Positions 34,875 to 44,085 of a stretch of DNA of 64,000 bases are shown here, piece by piece. The position numbers were made by a program, and so were the translations under genes. Source of the stretch: Halobacillus sp. Marseille-P3879 (GTDB taxonomy: Bacteria > Bacillota > Bacilli > Bacillales > Halobacillaceae). Numbering within the stretch: the first letter of the stretch is position 1; every line of letters begins with the position of its first letter. Under the pieces are notes generated by a model. It searched no databases. It worked only from the letters and a program-made list of their open reading frames with translations, and had not been told where the DNA came from. The stretch lies in the NCBI RefSeq assembly GCF_900240285.1, contig NZ_OESS01000001.1:1488001-1552000 (forward strand), written 5' to 3'.

Positions 34875-36044
34875 TTTTTGCCGTACGGCATCGACGATAC
34901 GTTGAACCCCATTTTCTATTATTTCCTGGGGAGCAGCAAGGTTCATCCTCATAAACCCTTTCCCTTCTTCTCCGAAAGAAACTCCATCGTTTAGCCCTAC
35001 TTTAGCTTGCTTTTGCATAAATGATTTAAGTTCAGCCTGGGACAAATTTAGCGAGCGGCAATCCAGCCAGAGTAAATAAGTGCCTTCAAGTGGAACTGCC
35101 TTTATTAAATCCGTATGTTTTCTAAACTGTTCTGCAGCGAAGTCTCTATTACTCTGGATTGTTTCAAGGAGCTCCTCCAGCCATTCCTCTCCGTGTATAT
35201 AAGCATTCTCCATGGCAGTTAACCCCAACGTGTTTAGCATATGCATTCCTTGTTTATCAAAGTTCTTCTTAATGGATTCACGTTTTTCTTTATCAGAAGT
35301 CACTATATAAGATGCTTGCAGCCCTGCTAAATTAAATGTTTTTGTGGGAGAGTAGCATGTTACTGTTTGATTGTTCAATTGATTACTTACAGATGCAACA
35401 GGGATATGCTTGTGCTCATCCAAAATCAAATCCGCATGAATTTCATCTGAGGCAATGATTACATTATGCTTTACGCAAATCTCGCCCATTTTCTTTAATT
35501 CTTCTTCTTTCCACACTCTGCCGACAGGATTGTGAGGGTTACAGAGAATAAACATTTTTACGTTATTTTTTACTATCTGGTTTTCAAAGTCTTCAAAATC
35601 GATCGAATACATGCCTTCACTATAGATTAAAGAGTTCTTAACAACATTACGCTGATGTTCTTTGATAACACTGTAAAAAGGTGGGTAGACAGGTGTCTGA
35701 ATAAGTATGTTATCTTGTTCTTCAGTCAGGGCCTGCACGATCATGTGTAAGCTTGGTATAACTCCAGGACTGTAAGTAATCCAATCGGATTCTATGTTCC
35801 ACTGATGCCTTTTAGCAATCCAGTCTATTATAGAGCGCTTTATCTCTTCATCAGGCATGGTGTATCCAAAGATTCCATGCTCTACCCTTTGTTTTAAAGA
35901 ATCGATGACCTCTTGTGGTGCCTGAAAGTCCATATCAGCTACCCACATTGGGAGTATTTCTTTGTCTTGATATAAATGTTCAGCATAATCCCACTTGACT
36001 GAGCGGGTACCTTTGCGTTGAATAACATTTGAAAAACGGCTCAT
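34863..36044 (-). CDS. patB: Cystathionine beta-lyase/aminotransferase PatB (MalY-PatB family)
   Basis: PLP enzyme with C-S lyase activity toward cystathionine and cysteine, feeding homocysteine and methionine synthesis; 393 residues. N-terminal MalY/PatB signature LPMWVADMDFQAPQEV, substrate region FILCNPHNPVGRVWKEEE, PLP Asp in IASDEIHADL and the PLP lysine in YSPTKTFNLAGLQ. The start at 36044 is normal for the family; the ribosome site is GGAGTGG-like. The gene lies with kapB as in B. subtilis patB-kinB-kapB. Its 3' end overlaps the terminator. Confidence 0.92.
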   Translation of the reverse strand: MSRFSNVIQRKGTRSVKWDYAEHLYQDKEILPMWVADMDFQAPQEVIDSLKQRVEHGIFGYTMPDEEIKRSIIDWIAKRHQWNIESDWITYSPGVIPSLHMIVQALTEEQDNILIQTPVYPPFYSVIKEHQRNVVKNSLIYSEGMYSIDFEDFENQIVKNNVKMFILCNPHNPVGRVWKEEELKKMGEICVKHNVIIASDEIHADLILDEHKHIPVASVSNQLNNQTVTCYSPTKTFNLAGLQASYIVTSDKEKRESIKKNFDKQGMHMLNTLGLTAMENAYIHGEEWLEELLETIQSNRDFAAEQFRKHTDLIKAVPLEGTYLLWLDCRSLNLSQAELKSFMQKQAKVGLNDGVSFGEEGKGFMRMNLAAPQEIIENGVQRIVDAVRQKTTS

Positions 36045-36131
36045 ATCCTACCACTCCAATCCATTCATTCACTTTCTTAATCATACCTAAAAAAGCTGTT
36101 AAGAAAAAATAATGTGATTTCATTTAAAAGC

Positions 36132-36164
36132 AAAAAAAAAGCAAAGCGATAAAATCGCTCTGCT
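36132..36164 (-). terminator. Terminator of the Xre-type regulator gene
   Basis: On the minus strand AGCAGAGCGAT pairs with ATCGCTTTGCT, followed by a run of eight Ts. Confidence 0.82.
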
Positions 36165-36236
36165 ACACAGGGGGAATACGAGAAAGTCTTACGCTAATAA
36201 ATATAGCCATTATTTAGGCACTTTAAACCTATTTTT

Positions 36237-36587
36237 TTATTTTTTTTCGTTTTTTAAGTCATAAAGTAGATTCATAGCTTTTAATACTTCCTCCTCCGAG
36301 AAGTCTAACGCTTTTCGAAGCAGAAGTTTAGTTCGTTTCACGCCTACCTGGTTAACCAGTTCCTGTAATTCTTCGTCCATTACCTGGGTTTCGTCGTCTT
36401 CCATAAGCTCTGATGCAGGGATATCAAGGACGGTTGAAATTTTCAGTAAGGTGTCCAGTTCGGGAATTCTTTCATTAGATTCGTAGGATTTCAACGTTTG
36501 GGTACCGATTCTTGCTTTTAAGGCTAACTCTTCCTTTGATATTTCTTTGAGGTTGCGATACTTTTGGATATTCTCACCAACAGCCAT
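36237..36587 (-). CDS. Xre-family helix-turn-helix regulator
   Basis: 116 residues. The N-terminal HTH_3 domain (about residues 5-60, ELALKARIGTQTLKSYESNE with the recognition helix, then PELDTLLKISTVLDIPASEL) is followed by a charged hinge and a C-terminal helical part (KLLLRKALDFSEEEVLKAMN), likely for dimerisation. Chromosomal Xre regulators like this often control small operons or phage-derived genes; the target is unknown. GGAGGGATAATAA precedes the ATG. It is divergent from yugI. Confidence 0.88.
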   Translation of the reverse strand: MAVGENIQKYRNLKEISKEELALKARIGTQTLKSYESNERIPELDTLLKISTVLDIPASELMEDDETQVMDEELQELVNQVGVKRTKLLLRKALDFSEEEVLKAMNLLYDLKNEKK

Positions 36588-36654
36588 TTATTATCCCTCC
36601 TCATTTATAGTTTTATTATAGCATGAACGAGGCGGTGTATCTTTCATGAACTCT

Positions 36655-36683
36655 TTGCTTAAAGTGTAAAGGTGTGGTAAAAT
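36655..36683 (+). promoter_or_regulatory. Sigma-A-type promoter of yugI
   Basis: TTGCTT (36655-36660), a 17-base spacer and TAAAAT (36678-36683), about 50 bases before the start codon. Confidence 0.65.
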
Positions 36684-36733
36684 CAATAATTGCGTGAAAA
36701 GAAACGAATAATTTATATCAGGAGTTGTATAGC

Positions 36734-37123
36734 ATGTCAGATAAGTTTCAAGAAGGTCAAGTTCTAGAAGGAAAAGTTACAGGTATTCAACCATATGGAG
36801 CGTTTGTTGCTTTAGATGAGAAAGTACAAGGTCTTGTTCATATTTCTGAAGTAACACATGGTTATGTAAAGGATATTAACGAACATCTTACTGAAGGTGA
36901 CGAAGTACAAGTTAAAATTCTAAACATTGATGAAGAGAAGAATAAATACTCTCTTTCTATTCGTGCGACTCAGGAAGCACCAAAGCAGGAACAGCGCCGT
37001 CCACGTAAACAAGCTGTTGCAAAACCTCAACAGGAAGAAGCATCTGCAGGTTTTAACACCCTTAAAGATAAACTTGAAGACTGGATTAAGCAGTCAGACG
37101 ATCGAGAGAAATATCGTAAATAA
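36734..37123 (+). CDS. yugI: S1-domain RNA-binding protein YugI (general stress protein 13)
   Basis: 129 residues. The N-terminal S1 domain (residues 5-75) reads VLEGKVTGIQPYGAFVALDE, GLVHISEV and VKILNIDEEKNKYSLSIRA. A basic Gln/Arg-rich linker and an acidic helix follow. It binds ribosomal or other RNA; general stress protein 13 in B. subtilis. ATG 36734 follows CAGGAG; three codons upstream lie within the ribosome-site region. Confidence 0.92.
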   Translation: MSDKFQEGQVLEGKVTGIQPYGAFVALDEKVQGLVHISEVTHGYVKDINEHLTEGDEVQVKILNIDEEKNKYSLSIRATQEAPKQEQRRPRKQAVAKPQQEEASAGFNTLKDKLEDWIKQSDDREKYRK

Positions 37124-37125
37124 TC

Positions 37126-37156
37126 AAAAACCCGGCGGTTAGCCGGGCTTTTTTAT
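37126..37156. terminator. Bidirectional terminator between yugI and yuzA
   Basis: AAAACCCGGC pairs with GCCGGGCTTTT around GGTTA; Ts on the plus strand, Ts (complement of AAAA) on the minus strand. Confidence 0.9.
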
Positions 37157-37392
37157 TTTTCTGTAACATCCGCAGTGGCATCATGGTATTCAGCGGCACG
37201 TGAGAAATAGATCGAAATGGCTATAAGTCCGCTAATTCCTACAAGTGTATAAATAACACGTGCGAAAGCTCCACTTTGCTCGCCGCCTCCAAACAAACCT
37301 GCCACGAGGTCATATTGAAAGAGACCGATTAAACCCCAGTTAATCGCTCCGACGATAATTAAAAACAATGCTGTTTTTTGGATCCAGCTCAT
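37153..37392 (-). CDS. yuzA: DUF378 membrane protein YuzA
   Basis: 79 residues with two membrane helices: KTALFLIIVGAINWGLIGLF, the DUF378 signature, and YTLVGISGLIAISIYFS. A short loop between them contains DLVAGLFGGG. Function unknown. GGAGGGATAAT precedes the ATG at 37392. Confidence 0.9.
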   Translation of the reverse strand: MSWIQKTALFLIIVGAINWGLIGLFQYDLVAGLFGGGEQSGAFARVIYTLVGISGLIAISIYFSRAAEYHDATADVTEK

Positions 37393-37537
37393 ATTATCCC
37401 TCCTTTTAATGTTTACATGTATAGGTTAAACATTCTTTTAATTTTTATACACAACGCATTTCTTTTGAGTATCAACTTAATATAAGGGATAATGAGATAC
37501 TGTAAGAACGATCTTCATACAAGGAAGGAGAATTGAA

Positions 37538-38704
37538 ATGGATTCATTTACATTCCATAATCCGACGAAGTTAATTTTTGGTAAAGATCAAATCCAACAA
37601 TTATCAGAACAGCTGCCTGAAGGCACCAGAAACGTCCTGGTGGTTTATGGCGGTGGCAGTATAAAGAAAAACGGTGTATATGATCAAGTTATGCAACAGT
37701 TAAATCAAGTTAATGTTAACGTGTTTGAATTAGCAGGAGTAGAACCTAACCCTCGCTTGACAACTGTGAGAAAAGGAGTAGAGCTCTGCAGACAAGAAAA
37801 CATTGATTTCTTGTTAGCAGTCGGGGGCGGAAGTGTGATTGACTGTACTAAAACTATTGCAGCCGGAGCGAAATATGACGGAGATGCATGGGATTTAGTT
37901 ACCCGCCAGGCAACTCCAGACGGGGCTTTGCCTTTTGGTACAGTGCTGACTTTGGCAGCTACTGGGTCAGAAATGAACGGGGGTGCGGTTATTACAAATT
38001 GGGAAACAAATGAAAAATATGGATGGGGATATGCACCATATACTTATCCTGCTTTCTCAATTCTGGACCCTCAAAACACAATCTCTGTTCCGCGTGACCA
38101 AACGATTTACGGAATTGTAGATATGATGAGTCATTTATTTGAACAATACTTCCACAATGATACTCAATCCCCGATTCAGGATGAGATGATCGAAGGTGTG
38201 CTTCGAACAGTTATAGATACAGCACCTAAGCTTCTTGATAATTTAGATTCCTATGAACACCGCGAAACTATTCTTTATGCAGGTACGATTGCTTTAAATG
38301 GGATGCTGCAGATGGGTTATCGCGGCGACTGGGCCACTCATAATATTGAGCATGCGGTTTCAGCCGTCTATGACATTCCACATGCAGGGGGACTGGCTAT
38401 TTTATTCCCTAACTGGATGAGGCATACTCTTGAAACAAACGTTGAACGATTCGCTCGACTTGCTGTTAAGGTATTCCACGTAGAGGAAGAAGGCAGATCA
38501 ACTCGCGAAGTAGCAGAACAGGGGATTGAAGAACTACAATCCTTCTGGTCCTCCCTCGGAGCTCCTAAGACTTTAGCTGATTATGAGATCGGAGACGATC
38601 AATTTGAAGTAATTATTAACCGTGCGATGAAACGCGGCGCATTTGGTAACTTTACCAAGTTAGAAGAGAATGACGTTGAGAAAATTTTAGAGCTATCGAA
38701 ATAA
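37538..38704 (+). CDS. yugJ: Iron-containing alcohol dehydrogenase (YugJ/butanol dehydrogenase type)
   Basis: NAD(P)H-dependent group III alcohol dehydrogenase of 388 residues, acting on short-chain aldehydes or alcohols. Coenzyme motif [20 protein letters not shown] near residue 95. Metal ligands lie in [15 protein letters not shown] (Asp, His) and [20 protein letters not shown] (two His). AAGGAGAATTGAA precedes the ATG. B. subtilis has the pair yugJ/yugK upstream of pgi; only one is present here. Confidence 0.93.
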   Translation: MDSFTFHNPTKLIFGKDQIQQLSEQLPEGTRNVLVVYGGGSIKKNGVYDQVMQQLNQVNVNVFELAGVEPNPRLTTVRKGVELCRQENIDFLLAVGGGSVIDCTKTIAAGAKYDGDAWDLVTRQATPDGALPFGTVLTLAATGSEMNGGAVITNWETNEKYGWGYAPYTYPAFSILDPQNTISVPRDQTIYGIVDMMSHLFEQYFHNDTQSPIQDEMIEGVLRTVIDTAPKLLDNLDSYEHRETILYAGTIALNGMLQMGYRGDWATHNIEHAVSAVYDIPHAGGLAILFPNWMRHTLETNVERFARLAVKVFHVEEEGRSTREVAEQGIEELQSFWSSLGAPKTLADYEIGDDQFEVIINRAMKRGAFGNFTKLEENDVEKILELSK

Positions 38705-38735
38705 AAAAGAGGGCACACATATGTGCCCTTTTTTA
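38703..38735 (+). terminator. Terminator after yugJ
   Basis: AAAAGAGGGCACA pairs with TGTGCCCTTTTTT around CATA. Confidence 0.92.
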
Positions 38736-38737
38736 AA

Positions 38738-38751
38738 TGAAAACGATTACA
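38738..38751. promoter_or_regulatory. Consensus cre (CcpA) site upstream of pgi
   Basis: TGAAAACGATTACA fits the cre consensus TGWAAACGNTNWCA at every position. It lies 84-97 bp before the pgi start and directly behind the yugJ terminator, so control of pgi is the natural reading. Confidence 0.6.
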
Positions 38752-38834
38752 AAAACAACTCCACTTGATTTGGTTGTAAGGTTTCGATAAAGTGAAATTG
38801 ACATAGTAAATAAAGAACCTGGAGGAATTTATAC

Positions 38835-40181
38835 ATGACACATGTGCGGTTTGATTATGAAAAAGCACTGCCATTCTTTGGCGAGCACGAACTGGAATAT
38901 ATGGAAGACGCGGTGAGCCTTGCTCATAAAGCTTTACACGAAAAAACCGGGGCGGGAAATGATTTTCTTGGATGGCTGGATCTTCCAGAGAATTATGATC
39001 GCGACGAGTTTGCCCGAATCCAGAAGTCAGCAGAAAAGATTAAACAGGATTCGGACGTTCTTCTTGTTATCGGAATCGGAGGGTCTTACCTCGGTGCACG
39101 TGCGGCTATCGAAATGCTGAATCACAGTTTCTACAACGAGCTTTCTTCAGCGCAGCGGACAACCCCGCAGGTATTCTTTGTCGGGAATAGCATAAGTGCT
39201 CCTTATTTAAATGATTTGTTCACTTTATTAGAAGGTAAAGATGTTTCTGTAAATGTTATTTCTAAGAGTGGTACAACCACGGAGCCGGCGATCGCATTTA
39301 GAGCTTTCCGTAAGTATCTTGAAGATAAATACGGCCAGGAAGAGGCTCAGAAACGAATTTATGCCACGACTGATAAAGAAAAAGGGGCTCTTAAAACACT
39401 AGCAGATGAGCAAGGCTACGAATCTTTTGTGGTTCCGGATGATGTTGGCGGCCGCTACTCTGTCCTGACAGCTGTTGGACTCTTACCTATTGCCGTAAGC
39501 GGCGTCAATATTGAAGAAATGATGCAAGGCGCACATCAAGCCCAACAAGATCTAAGCTCAGAAAAGCTCTCAGAGAACCCTGCTTATCAGTATGCAGCAG
39601 TTCGAAACACTTTATACAGTAAAGGAAAGACAATAGAGATGTTGATCAATTATGAGCCATCTCTCCAATATTTTTCAGAATGGTGGAAACAGCTTTTTGG
39701 AGAGAGCGAAGGGAAGGATCAGAAAGGGATATTCCCTTCTTCTGCGAATTTCTCGACAGACCTTCATTCATTAGGTCAGTACGTTCAGGATGGCCGCCGA
39801 GACCTATTTGAAACAGTGTTACACGTAGAAAAGCCGAAGTCAGATTATACGATTGAAGAGGACGCTCAGAATCTGGATGGATTGAATTACTTAGCCGGAC
39901 AGACGGTAGACTACGTAAATGAAAAAGCCTATCAGGGCACCATGCTTGCTCACACTGACGGGGAGGTTCCTAACTTAATCGTTCACGTTCCAGAGCTGGA
40001 TGCTTATACGTTTGGATACCTTGTCTATTTCTTTGAGAAAGCTTGTGCCGTAAGTGGTTATCTACTTGGTGTTAATCCATTTGATCAGCCGGGTGTTGAA
40101 GCTTATAAGAAAAACATGTTTGCGCTGCTAGGTAAACCTGGCTTCGAAAAAGAAAAAGAAGAACTTGAAAAACGATTATAA
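38835..40181 (+). CDS. pgi: Glucose-6-phosphate isomerase
   Basis: Interconverts glucose 6-phosphate and fructose 6-phosphate; 448 residues, the short Firmicutes form. Sugar-phosphate motifs [38 protein letters not shown] and the catalytic region [17 protein letters not shown] are present, and the family signature near the C-terminus reads [29 protein letters not shown] precedes the ATG. Confidence 0.98.
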   Translation: MTHVRFDYEKALPFFGEHELEYMEDAVSLAHKALHEKTGAGNDFLGWLDLPENYDRDEFARIQKSAEKIKQDSDVLLVIGIGGSYLGARAAIEMLNHSFYNELSSAQRTTPQVFFVGNSISAPYLNDLFTLLEGKDVSVNVISKSGTTTEPAIAFRAFRKYLEDKYGQEEAQKRIYATTDKEKGALKTLADEQGYESFVVPDDVGGRYSVLTAVGLLPIAVSGVNIEEMMQGAHQAQQDLSSEKLSENPAYQYAAVRNTLYSKGKTIEMLINYEPSLQYFSEWWKQLFGESEGKDQKGIFPSSANFSTDLHSLGQYVQDGRRDLFETVLHVEKPKSDYTIEEDAQNLDGLNYLAGQTVDYVNEKAYQGTMLAHTDGEVPNLIVHVPELDAYTFGYLVYFFEKACAVSGYLLGVNPFDQPGVEAYKKNMFALLGKPGFEKEKEELEKRL

Positions 40182-40189
40182 TTAGTATG

Positions 40190-40230
40190 AAACCACCTCC
40201 AATTATTGGTTAATCGGAGGTGGTTTTTTT
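40190..40230 (+). terminator. Terminator after pgi
   Basis: AAACCACCTCC pairs with GGAGGTGGTTT, followed by more Ts. Confidence 0.93.
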
Positions 40231-40261
40231 GGGTAAACTAAGCGCTAAAGGAGGGATGAAA

Positions 40262-40684
40262 GTGATTACGTTGGACTCAGAACTAACTAATAAATTTTAT
40301 GTCTATCACGAAATGGAAGAAGCGCTGGCCCCGCTGGGTTTTACTCTTGCTGATAATTGGGATTATGACCATGGATATTTTGATTATAAAATAGATAATC
40401 ACGATGGATATCTTTTTTTACGTCTGCCTGTAGAAGTAATGGGGGGTTTTATGGATTCACCTACAGATTCAACAATGGTAAAAATTAAAGAACCATTCTT
40501 GCTTTATCATCAATTTCAAGATGAAATTGATGATCACGTAAGAGAAGGAAATTTCAGAGCATCCATCGATCAGTTCCAGGAACCGAAGGATCGTGATGCC
40601 CAATTTCCTAAAGAGTATGTTGAAGCAGGGAAGCAGGCGCTTCAAGAAGCGGAGCAGGTTCTACGGGCGCAGCGGGATAAGTAA
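40262..40684 (+). CDS. yugN: YugN-like family protein
   Basis: About 140 residues, soluble, no signal peptide. The sequence NWDYDHGYFDYKIDNHDGYL and the mid-region GGFMDSPTDSTMVKIKEPFL fit the YugN family; function unknown. AAAGGAGG at 40247 best serves GTG 40262; ATG 40256 is too close. The 3' end overlaps the convergent yugO by 24 bp. The order pgi-yugN-yugO is conserved with B. subtilis. Confidence 0.82.
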   Translation: MITLDSELTNKFYVYHEMEEALAPLGFTLADNWDYDHGYFDYKIDNHDGYLFLRLPVEVMGGFMDSPTDSTMVKIKEPFLLYHQFQDEIDDHVREGNFRASIDQFQEPKDRDAQFPKEYVEAGKQALQEAEQVLRAQRDK

Positions 40685-41659
40685 AATCAGTGTTTGAACG
40701 TTCTTTAATGGGGTAGAAGGATCCAATGAAAAATAAAGCTTCTTATTGTAGCGATACCCTATAACGATAGTTCCTTTTTTTAGATAAAACTGAATGGCAT
40801 CCGATAAAAACCTGTCATTATAACCTGGAGGAATAGCTTCTTCATGAAACTGCCTGGACGTTAACAACTTAAGCAAAAGATCAAATGGCTCAATAGGGTC
40901 CGTGTGATACAGTTCATGATAGAATAAGGTACTCATAAAATCATTTGAACGTATCACACGGTCCGCCCCTGCTCGTTCAGCGTTAATTTTTTGTTTTTCT
41001 GTCAGTACTTCAGCAATAATAAATAATTTGGAATTGTGTCCTTTTAGAGATACAATTTGATGAATGACGGACTGATCGGCAGCATGCTCTGATTTAGAAG
41101 GATCTGCCGTTACAATCGCAAGTTTAGATTCACTTGTATTCGCTTTCTCCAAAGTATCTTCCAGTGTGGCGTCACCATGTATGAAATGGACGTTTGAATG
41201 GTTTTCATAAAGCTGTTTCATCGACCGGTCAATCAGCACAATGGATTCATGGCACTGGTTCTCAGTCATCATTTCAATCAACTGGCGGGTGCGCTCATTC
41301 CAACCAATAATCAGAATATGGTCTTTTCCTTTATAGTTAACTTTTCCTTTGGATAGGTCCCGTTCGTGTTTGACAGTAGCTGCAGACAAAGTAGCCATAT
41401 AGAAGGTTACTAATCCACCTCCTGAAAGAATTAATAATATAGCTGTTACTTTACCTGCCGTACTTAAAGGCACATAATCTCCATAACCCACCGTGGCGCC
41501 GGTTACGAAGGCCCACCAGATACCATCAAATACCGTAGGGAAATTGTCCGGTTCAATCATATGAATAACGATTCCAAATGAAATCATTAATACAAATACT
41601 GTACTGAGAAGCCTTAGAAATAAAGGAAGCTGAAAATAATAGCGCATCAAGTGCTGCAC
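40661..41659 (-). CDS. yugO: Potassium channel with RCK domain (YugO)
   Basis: 332 residues: two membrane helices flanking a pore loop with K+ filter TVGYGD (residues 56-61), then a cytosolic RCK/TrkA-N domain (DHILIIGWNERTRQLIEMM; HFIHGDATLEDTLEKA) and a C-terminal part. In B. subtilis YugO carries the K+ release linked to biofilm formation and electrical signalling. The GTG start at 41659 is chosen for AAGAGGTG eight bases upstream; an ATG four codons later is the alternative. Together with khtTU it makes K+ handling prominent here. Confidence 0.92.
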   Translation of the reverse strand: MQHLMRYYFQLPLFLRLLSTVFVLMISFGIVIHMIEPDNFPTVFDGIWWAFVTGATVGYGDYVPLSTAGKVTAILLILSGGGLVTFYMATLSAATVKHERDLSKGKVNYKGKDHILIIGWNERTRQLIEMMTENQCHESIVLIDRSMKQLYENHSNVHFIHGDATLEDTLEKANTSESKLAIVTADPSKSEHAADQSVIHQIVSLKGHNSKLFIIAEVLTEKQKINAERAGADRVIRSNDFMSTLFYHELYHTDPIEPFDLLLKLLTSRQFHEEAIPPGYNDRFLSDAIQFYLKKGTIVIGYRYNKKLYFSLDPSTPLKNVQTLILLIPLRP

Positions 41660-41739
41660 AACACAAGCACCTCTTTTTTAAAATTAGTATGGCTTTTAAA
41701 CGCATTCTTCAAACATGAAAAAGAAGCTCCCTGCGTGGA

Positions 41740-42226
41740 AATTAGTTTCCGTACAGACCGCTTATCCTCTAATTTCAAGAGGTTTGTGCCATCTATTCTT
41801 TCAGTAGTTTGACGATTCGTTGTACAGTTGCTTTAAAATCGCCATCGCACCCTGAATGCGCATACCTTCGAGACCCGAAGATGAGGCGTCCTCATATCCG
41901 TGTCTATGCTTCAATCCGCTGTTTTTTCTTCAATCTTATATCGTTCCTTCGCCCTTTCTTTAAAGGTATCACTGTTTTGAAAGGTGAGTTGATCGATCTG
42001 TTCTTCTGAATCACACCTTTTTCAAGAGCGACTTCCACGGTTTTTCCAATCAGAAGATCTAAAAGGTTTTTGTCTTTTAGACGTGGGCGACGGAAGTAAG
42101 CTAATGAACAGCGTTCCGCCCATTGTCATGACACTATTTGTCCTTGAATTCGTCATAAACGAAGGAAAAGTCTATTTAAGGAAAAAATGGCAAAAATTAA
42201 AGCTGTCGAGAACTTTCCCGACAGCC
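41740..42226 (-). mobile_element. Decayed IS1182-family insertion between duplicated hairpins (copy 5)
   Basis: Right end: hairpin AGCTGTCGAG...CCCGACAGCC (42201-42226), like the hairpins of the other copies. The left end is less clear. It is flanked by AGAAGCTCCCTGCGTGGA (41722-41739) and AGAAGCTTCCTGCGAGGA (42229-42246), 16 of 18 identical. The right flank is half of a terminator-like hairpin with a T run. Inside is a deleted transposase gene on the minus strand. Confidence 0.7.
41793..42122 (-). pseudogene. IS1182-family transposase remnant, internal deletion and frameshift
   Basis: From about 42122 down: LAYFRRPRLKDKNLLDLLIG then KTVEVALEKGVIQ, the region preceding the catalytic domain. 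An internal deletion then joins it to FQNSDTFKERAKERYKIEEK, and a frameshift precedes LKHRHGYEDASSSGLEGMRI and QGAMAIL, the conserved IS1182 C-terminus, ending at a stop at 41793. The catalytic core is missing, so it is inactive. Clear homology by eye. Confidence 0.85.
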
Positions 42227-42229
42227 TGA

Positions 42230-42257
42230 GAAGCTTCCTGCGAGGAGCTTCTTTTTT
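42230..42257 (+). terminator. Hairpin with T run, right flank of IS1182 copy
   Basis: GAAGCTTCCT pairs with AGGAGCTTC around GCG, followed by six Ts. It is downstream of no intact plus-strand gene and is the right copy of the duplicated flank. Confidence 0.7.
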
Positions 42258-42296
42258 AGTACTTGCAGATTAAAGAATTTTGTTCCCATTGATTTT

Positions 42297-42860
42297 CTAA
42301 TTGGTTATGCTAGTGAGTTTATTCTTTAAATCCCTATAGACATAAAATCTGAAGTCTTCATTGTCTCTATAAGCTTTGGTGACGAATTGAAACATTTCTT
42401 TTTGCTTTTCTTCAAATTGAGGATTGTCTCTGGAAGGCAGTGATGATGAGGCATCATCTATAAATTGCTGAAGTTCCGGAGCACGAGGGCCCCAGTTGAG
42501 CACTTCTTTCCCTTTTTCGTTAATGATGATGATTTTTGGGATTGCTCTTGCTTTGTTATTGGAAAGATACTGATCCATTAATTCAATATTTTCATCTCTA
42601 GATAAAAATTGAGTATTTATCTTTCCAGCTTCCGCAATTCTTAAGAAAATAGGGAGATTCAGCATAGCATCTCCACACCAATCCTCTGTTAATATAATAG
42701 CTCTCCAGTTCTTTCCCCTTAAGCTCGCAAATAAAGGTTCATCCTCGGTCGGGATTTTGAAATGTTCATAAATATAAATAAAGCCCTCCTGGTGTTTGTT
42801 CATAGAGTCTACATATTCTTGGGCACTTAAACCTCTTGAATACCAATCATTTAATTCCAT
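42297..42860 (-). CDS. Thioredoxin-fold protein with WCGDA in place of WCxxC
   Basis: 187 residues, cytosolic. The thioredoxin-like core has IILTEDWCGDAMLNLP, where the redox site is W61-C62-G63-D64-A65: one cysteine only, so classical disulfide exchange is not possible. The cis-Pro loop RAIPKIIIINEKG is intact, and a long C-terminal helical extension follows. This single-Cys type is common in Bacillaceae, annotated as thioredoxin family protein; function unknown. GGAGGTATCACG precedes the ATG. Monocistronic. Confidence 0.85.
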   Translation of the reverse strand: MELNDWYSRGLSAQEYVDSMNKHQEGFIYIYEHFKIPTEDEPLFASLRGKNWRAIILTEDWCGDAMLNLPIFLRIAEAGKINTQFLSRDENIELMDQYLSNNKARAIPKIIIINEKGKEVLNWGPRAPELQQFIDDASSSLPSRDNPQFEEKQKEMFQFVTKAYRDNEDFRFYVYRDLKNKLTSITN

Positions 42861-42987
42861 CGTGATACCTCCTCCTAAACCGCATCTTTATACTCATTCC
42901 CTAATTCAGGAAAGTTTAAGCTCCCTTTTATATTTTCCAAAAAGGAGTGGTATAATCTAGTTAGACACGAATGGAGGGTATACATAT

Positions 42988-44046
42988 ATGAGCTTACAAA
43001 ACCAGAATTTTTTATTAGAGCTTTTACAAACTCCTTCACCGTCCAGCCAGGAAATGATGATTCAAAAGCGCTGGATCAAGGAAATGAGGGATCATGCCGA
43101 TGAAATTCGAACGGACAATGCCGGAAATGCCATAGCAGTATTAAATCCCGACGCAGAATTTAAGGTGCTGCTCGCTGGTCACTGTGATGAAATTGCTTTG
43201 GTTATTAACCGAATCGATGATCAGGGGTTTTTATACTTCGATAAAATGGGAGGAATAAACCCGAAGGCAGCTGTCGGGATGAAGGTCACGGTTTTAAGTG
43301 AAGAGAAACCACTCAGTGGTGTAATAGGTGTAAATGCTCAGCATCATGGGGGGCTTAAAGGAGATTTTGGATTAGAAGATCTTTTTATCGATTGTGGAGC
43401 TCACTCGAAAGAAGAGGTTGCTGCTTTAGTTAAAATTGGAGATCTGGCTGTATATAAACGTGAACCTGAAGTTATGATGAATCGTTATGTTACTGGCCGA
43501 GGCCTCGACAATCGCACTGGTCAATTTGTAGTAGGAGAAGTGCTTCGTAAGCTTTCCGGAAAGAAACTGAATGTTGGTTTGTATGCGGCAAGTACCGTGA
43601 ATGAAGAAACAAATATGGGAGGGGCATATTTTGCTGCTGCTGGTATTAAACCAACTATGGCCCTTGCCTGTGATGTAACATTCGCAACCGATTACCCGGG
43701 AGTTAATAAAAACAAGTACGGAGATATAAGACTTGAAGGAGGACCTGTGCTGGCTAAAGGGGCTCCCATTAACCGAAAAATTAATAATCTCCTGGAATCC
43801 AGTGCTCGTGAATTGAATATGGATGTCCAGTACGAATTAACTTCCCGTGCAACAGGAACGGATGCCGATCGAATGAGATTAACCGGTAAAGGAGTACCGG
43901 TTAGTCTTGTCTCACTTCCTCTGCGCTATATGCATTCTCCAGTAGAAACTGCCAGTCTGGCTGATATCAACCAGGAGATTGATTTATTAGTGCATATGAT
44001 TGAAAACATGACAGGGCAGGAAAGCTTAAATCCATTAGACAATTAA
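42988..44046 (+). CDS. M42-family metallo-aminopeptidase/endoglucanase-like protein
   Basis: 352 residues, dinuclear-metal M42 peptidase (deblocking or tetrahedral aminopeptidase family). Metal and catalytic residues: AGHCDEIALVI, GRGLDNRTG, VNEETNMGGA (catalytic and metal Glu), CDVTFATDYPG and RYMHSPVE. An insertion domain follows the first motif (PKAAVGMKVTVLSEEKPLSG). TATAAT at 42951 is a likely -10. GGAGGGTATACAT precedes the ATG. B. subtilis has YsdC and YtoP of this family; I cannot say which is closer. Confidence 0.9.
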   Translation: MSLQNQNFLLELLQTPSPSSQEMMIQKRWIKEMRDHADEIRTDNAGNAIAVLNPDAEFKVLLAGHCDEIALVINRIDDQGFLYFDKMGGINPKAAVGMKVTVLSEEKPLSGVIGVNAQHHGGLKGDFGLEDLFIDCGAHSKEEVAALVKIGDLAVYKREPEVMMNRYVTGRGLDNRTGQFVVGEVLRKLSGKKLNVGLYAASTVNEETNMGGAYFAAAGIKPTMALACDVTFATDYPGVNKNKYGDIRLEGGPVLAKGAPINRKINNLLESSARELNMDVQYELTSRATGTDADRMRLTGKGVPVSLVSLPLRYMHSPVETASLADINQEIDLLVHMIENMTGQESLNPLDN

Positions 44047-44055
44047 AAACATGTT

Positions 44056-44085
44056 AAAGAAGAGCGGGATATCAGCCTCGCTCTT
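44056..44085. terminator. Terminator hairpin between convergent M42 and yteA-like genes
   Basis: AAGAAGAGCG pairs with CGCTCTTCTT; the right arm is inside the 3' end of the yteA-like gene. Confidence 0.65.
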
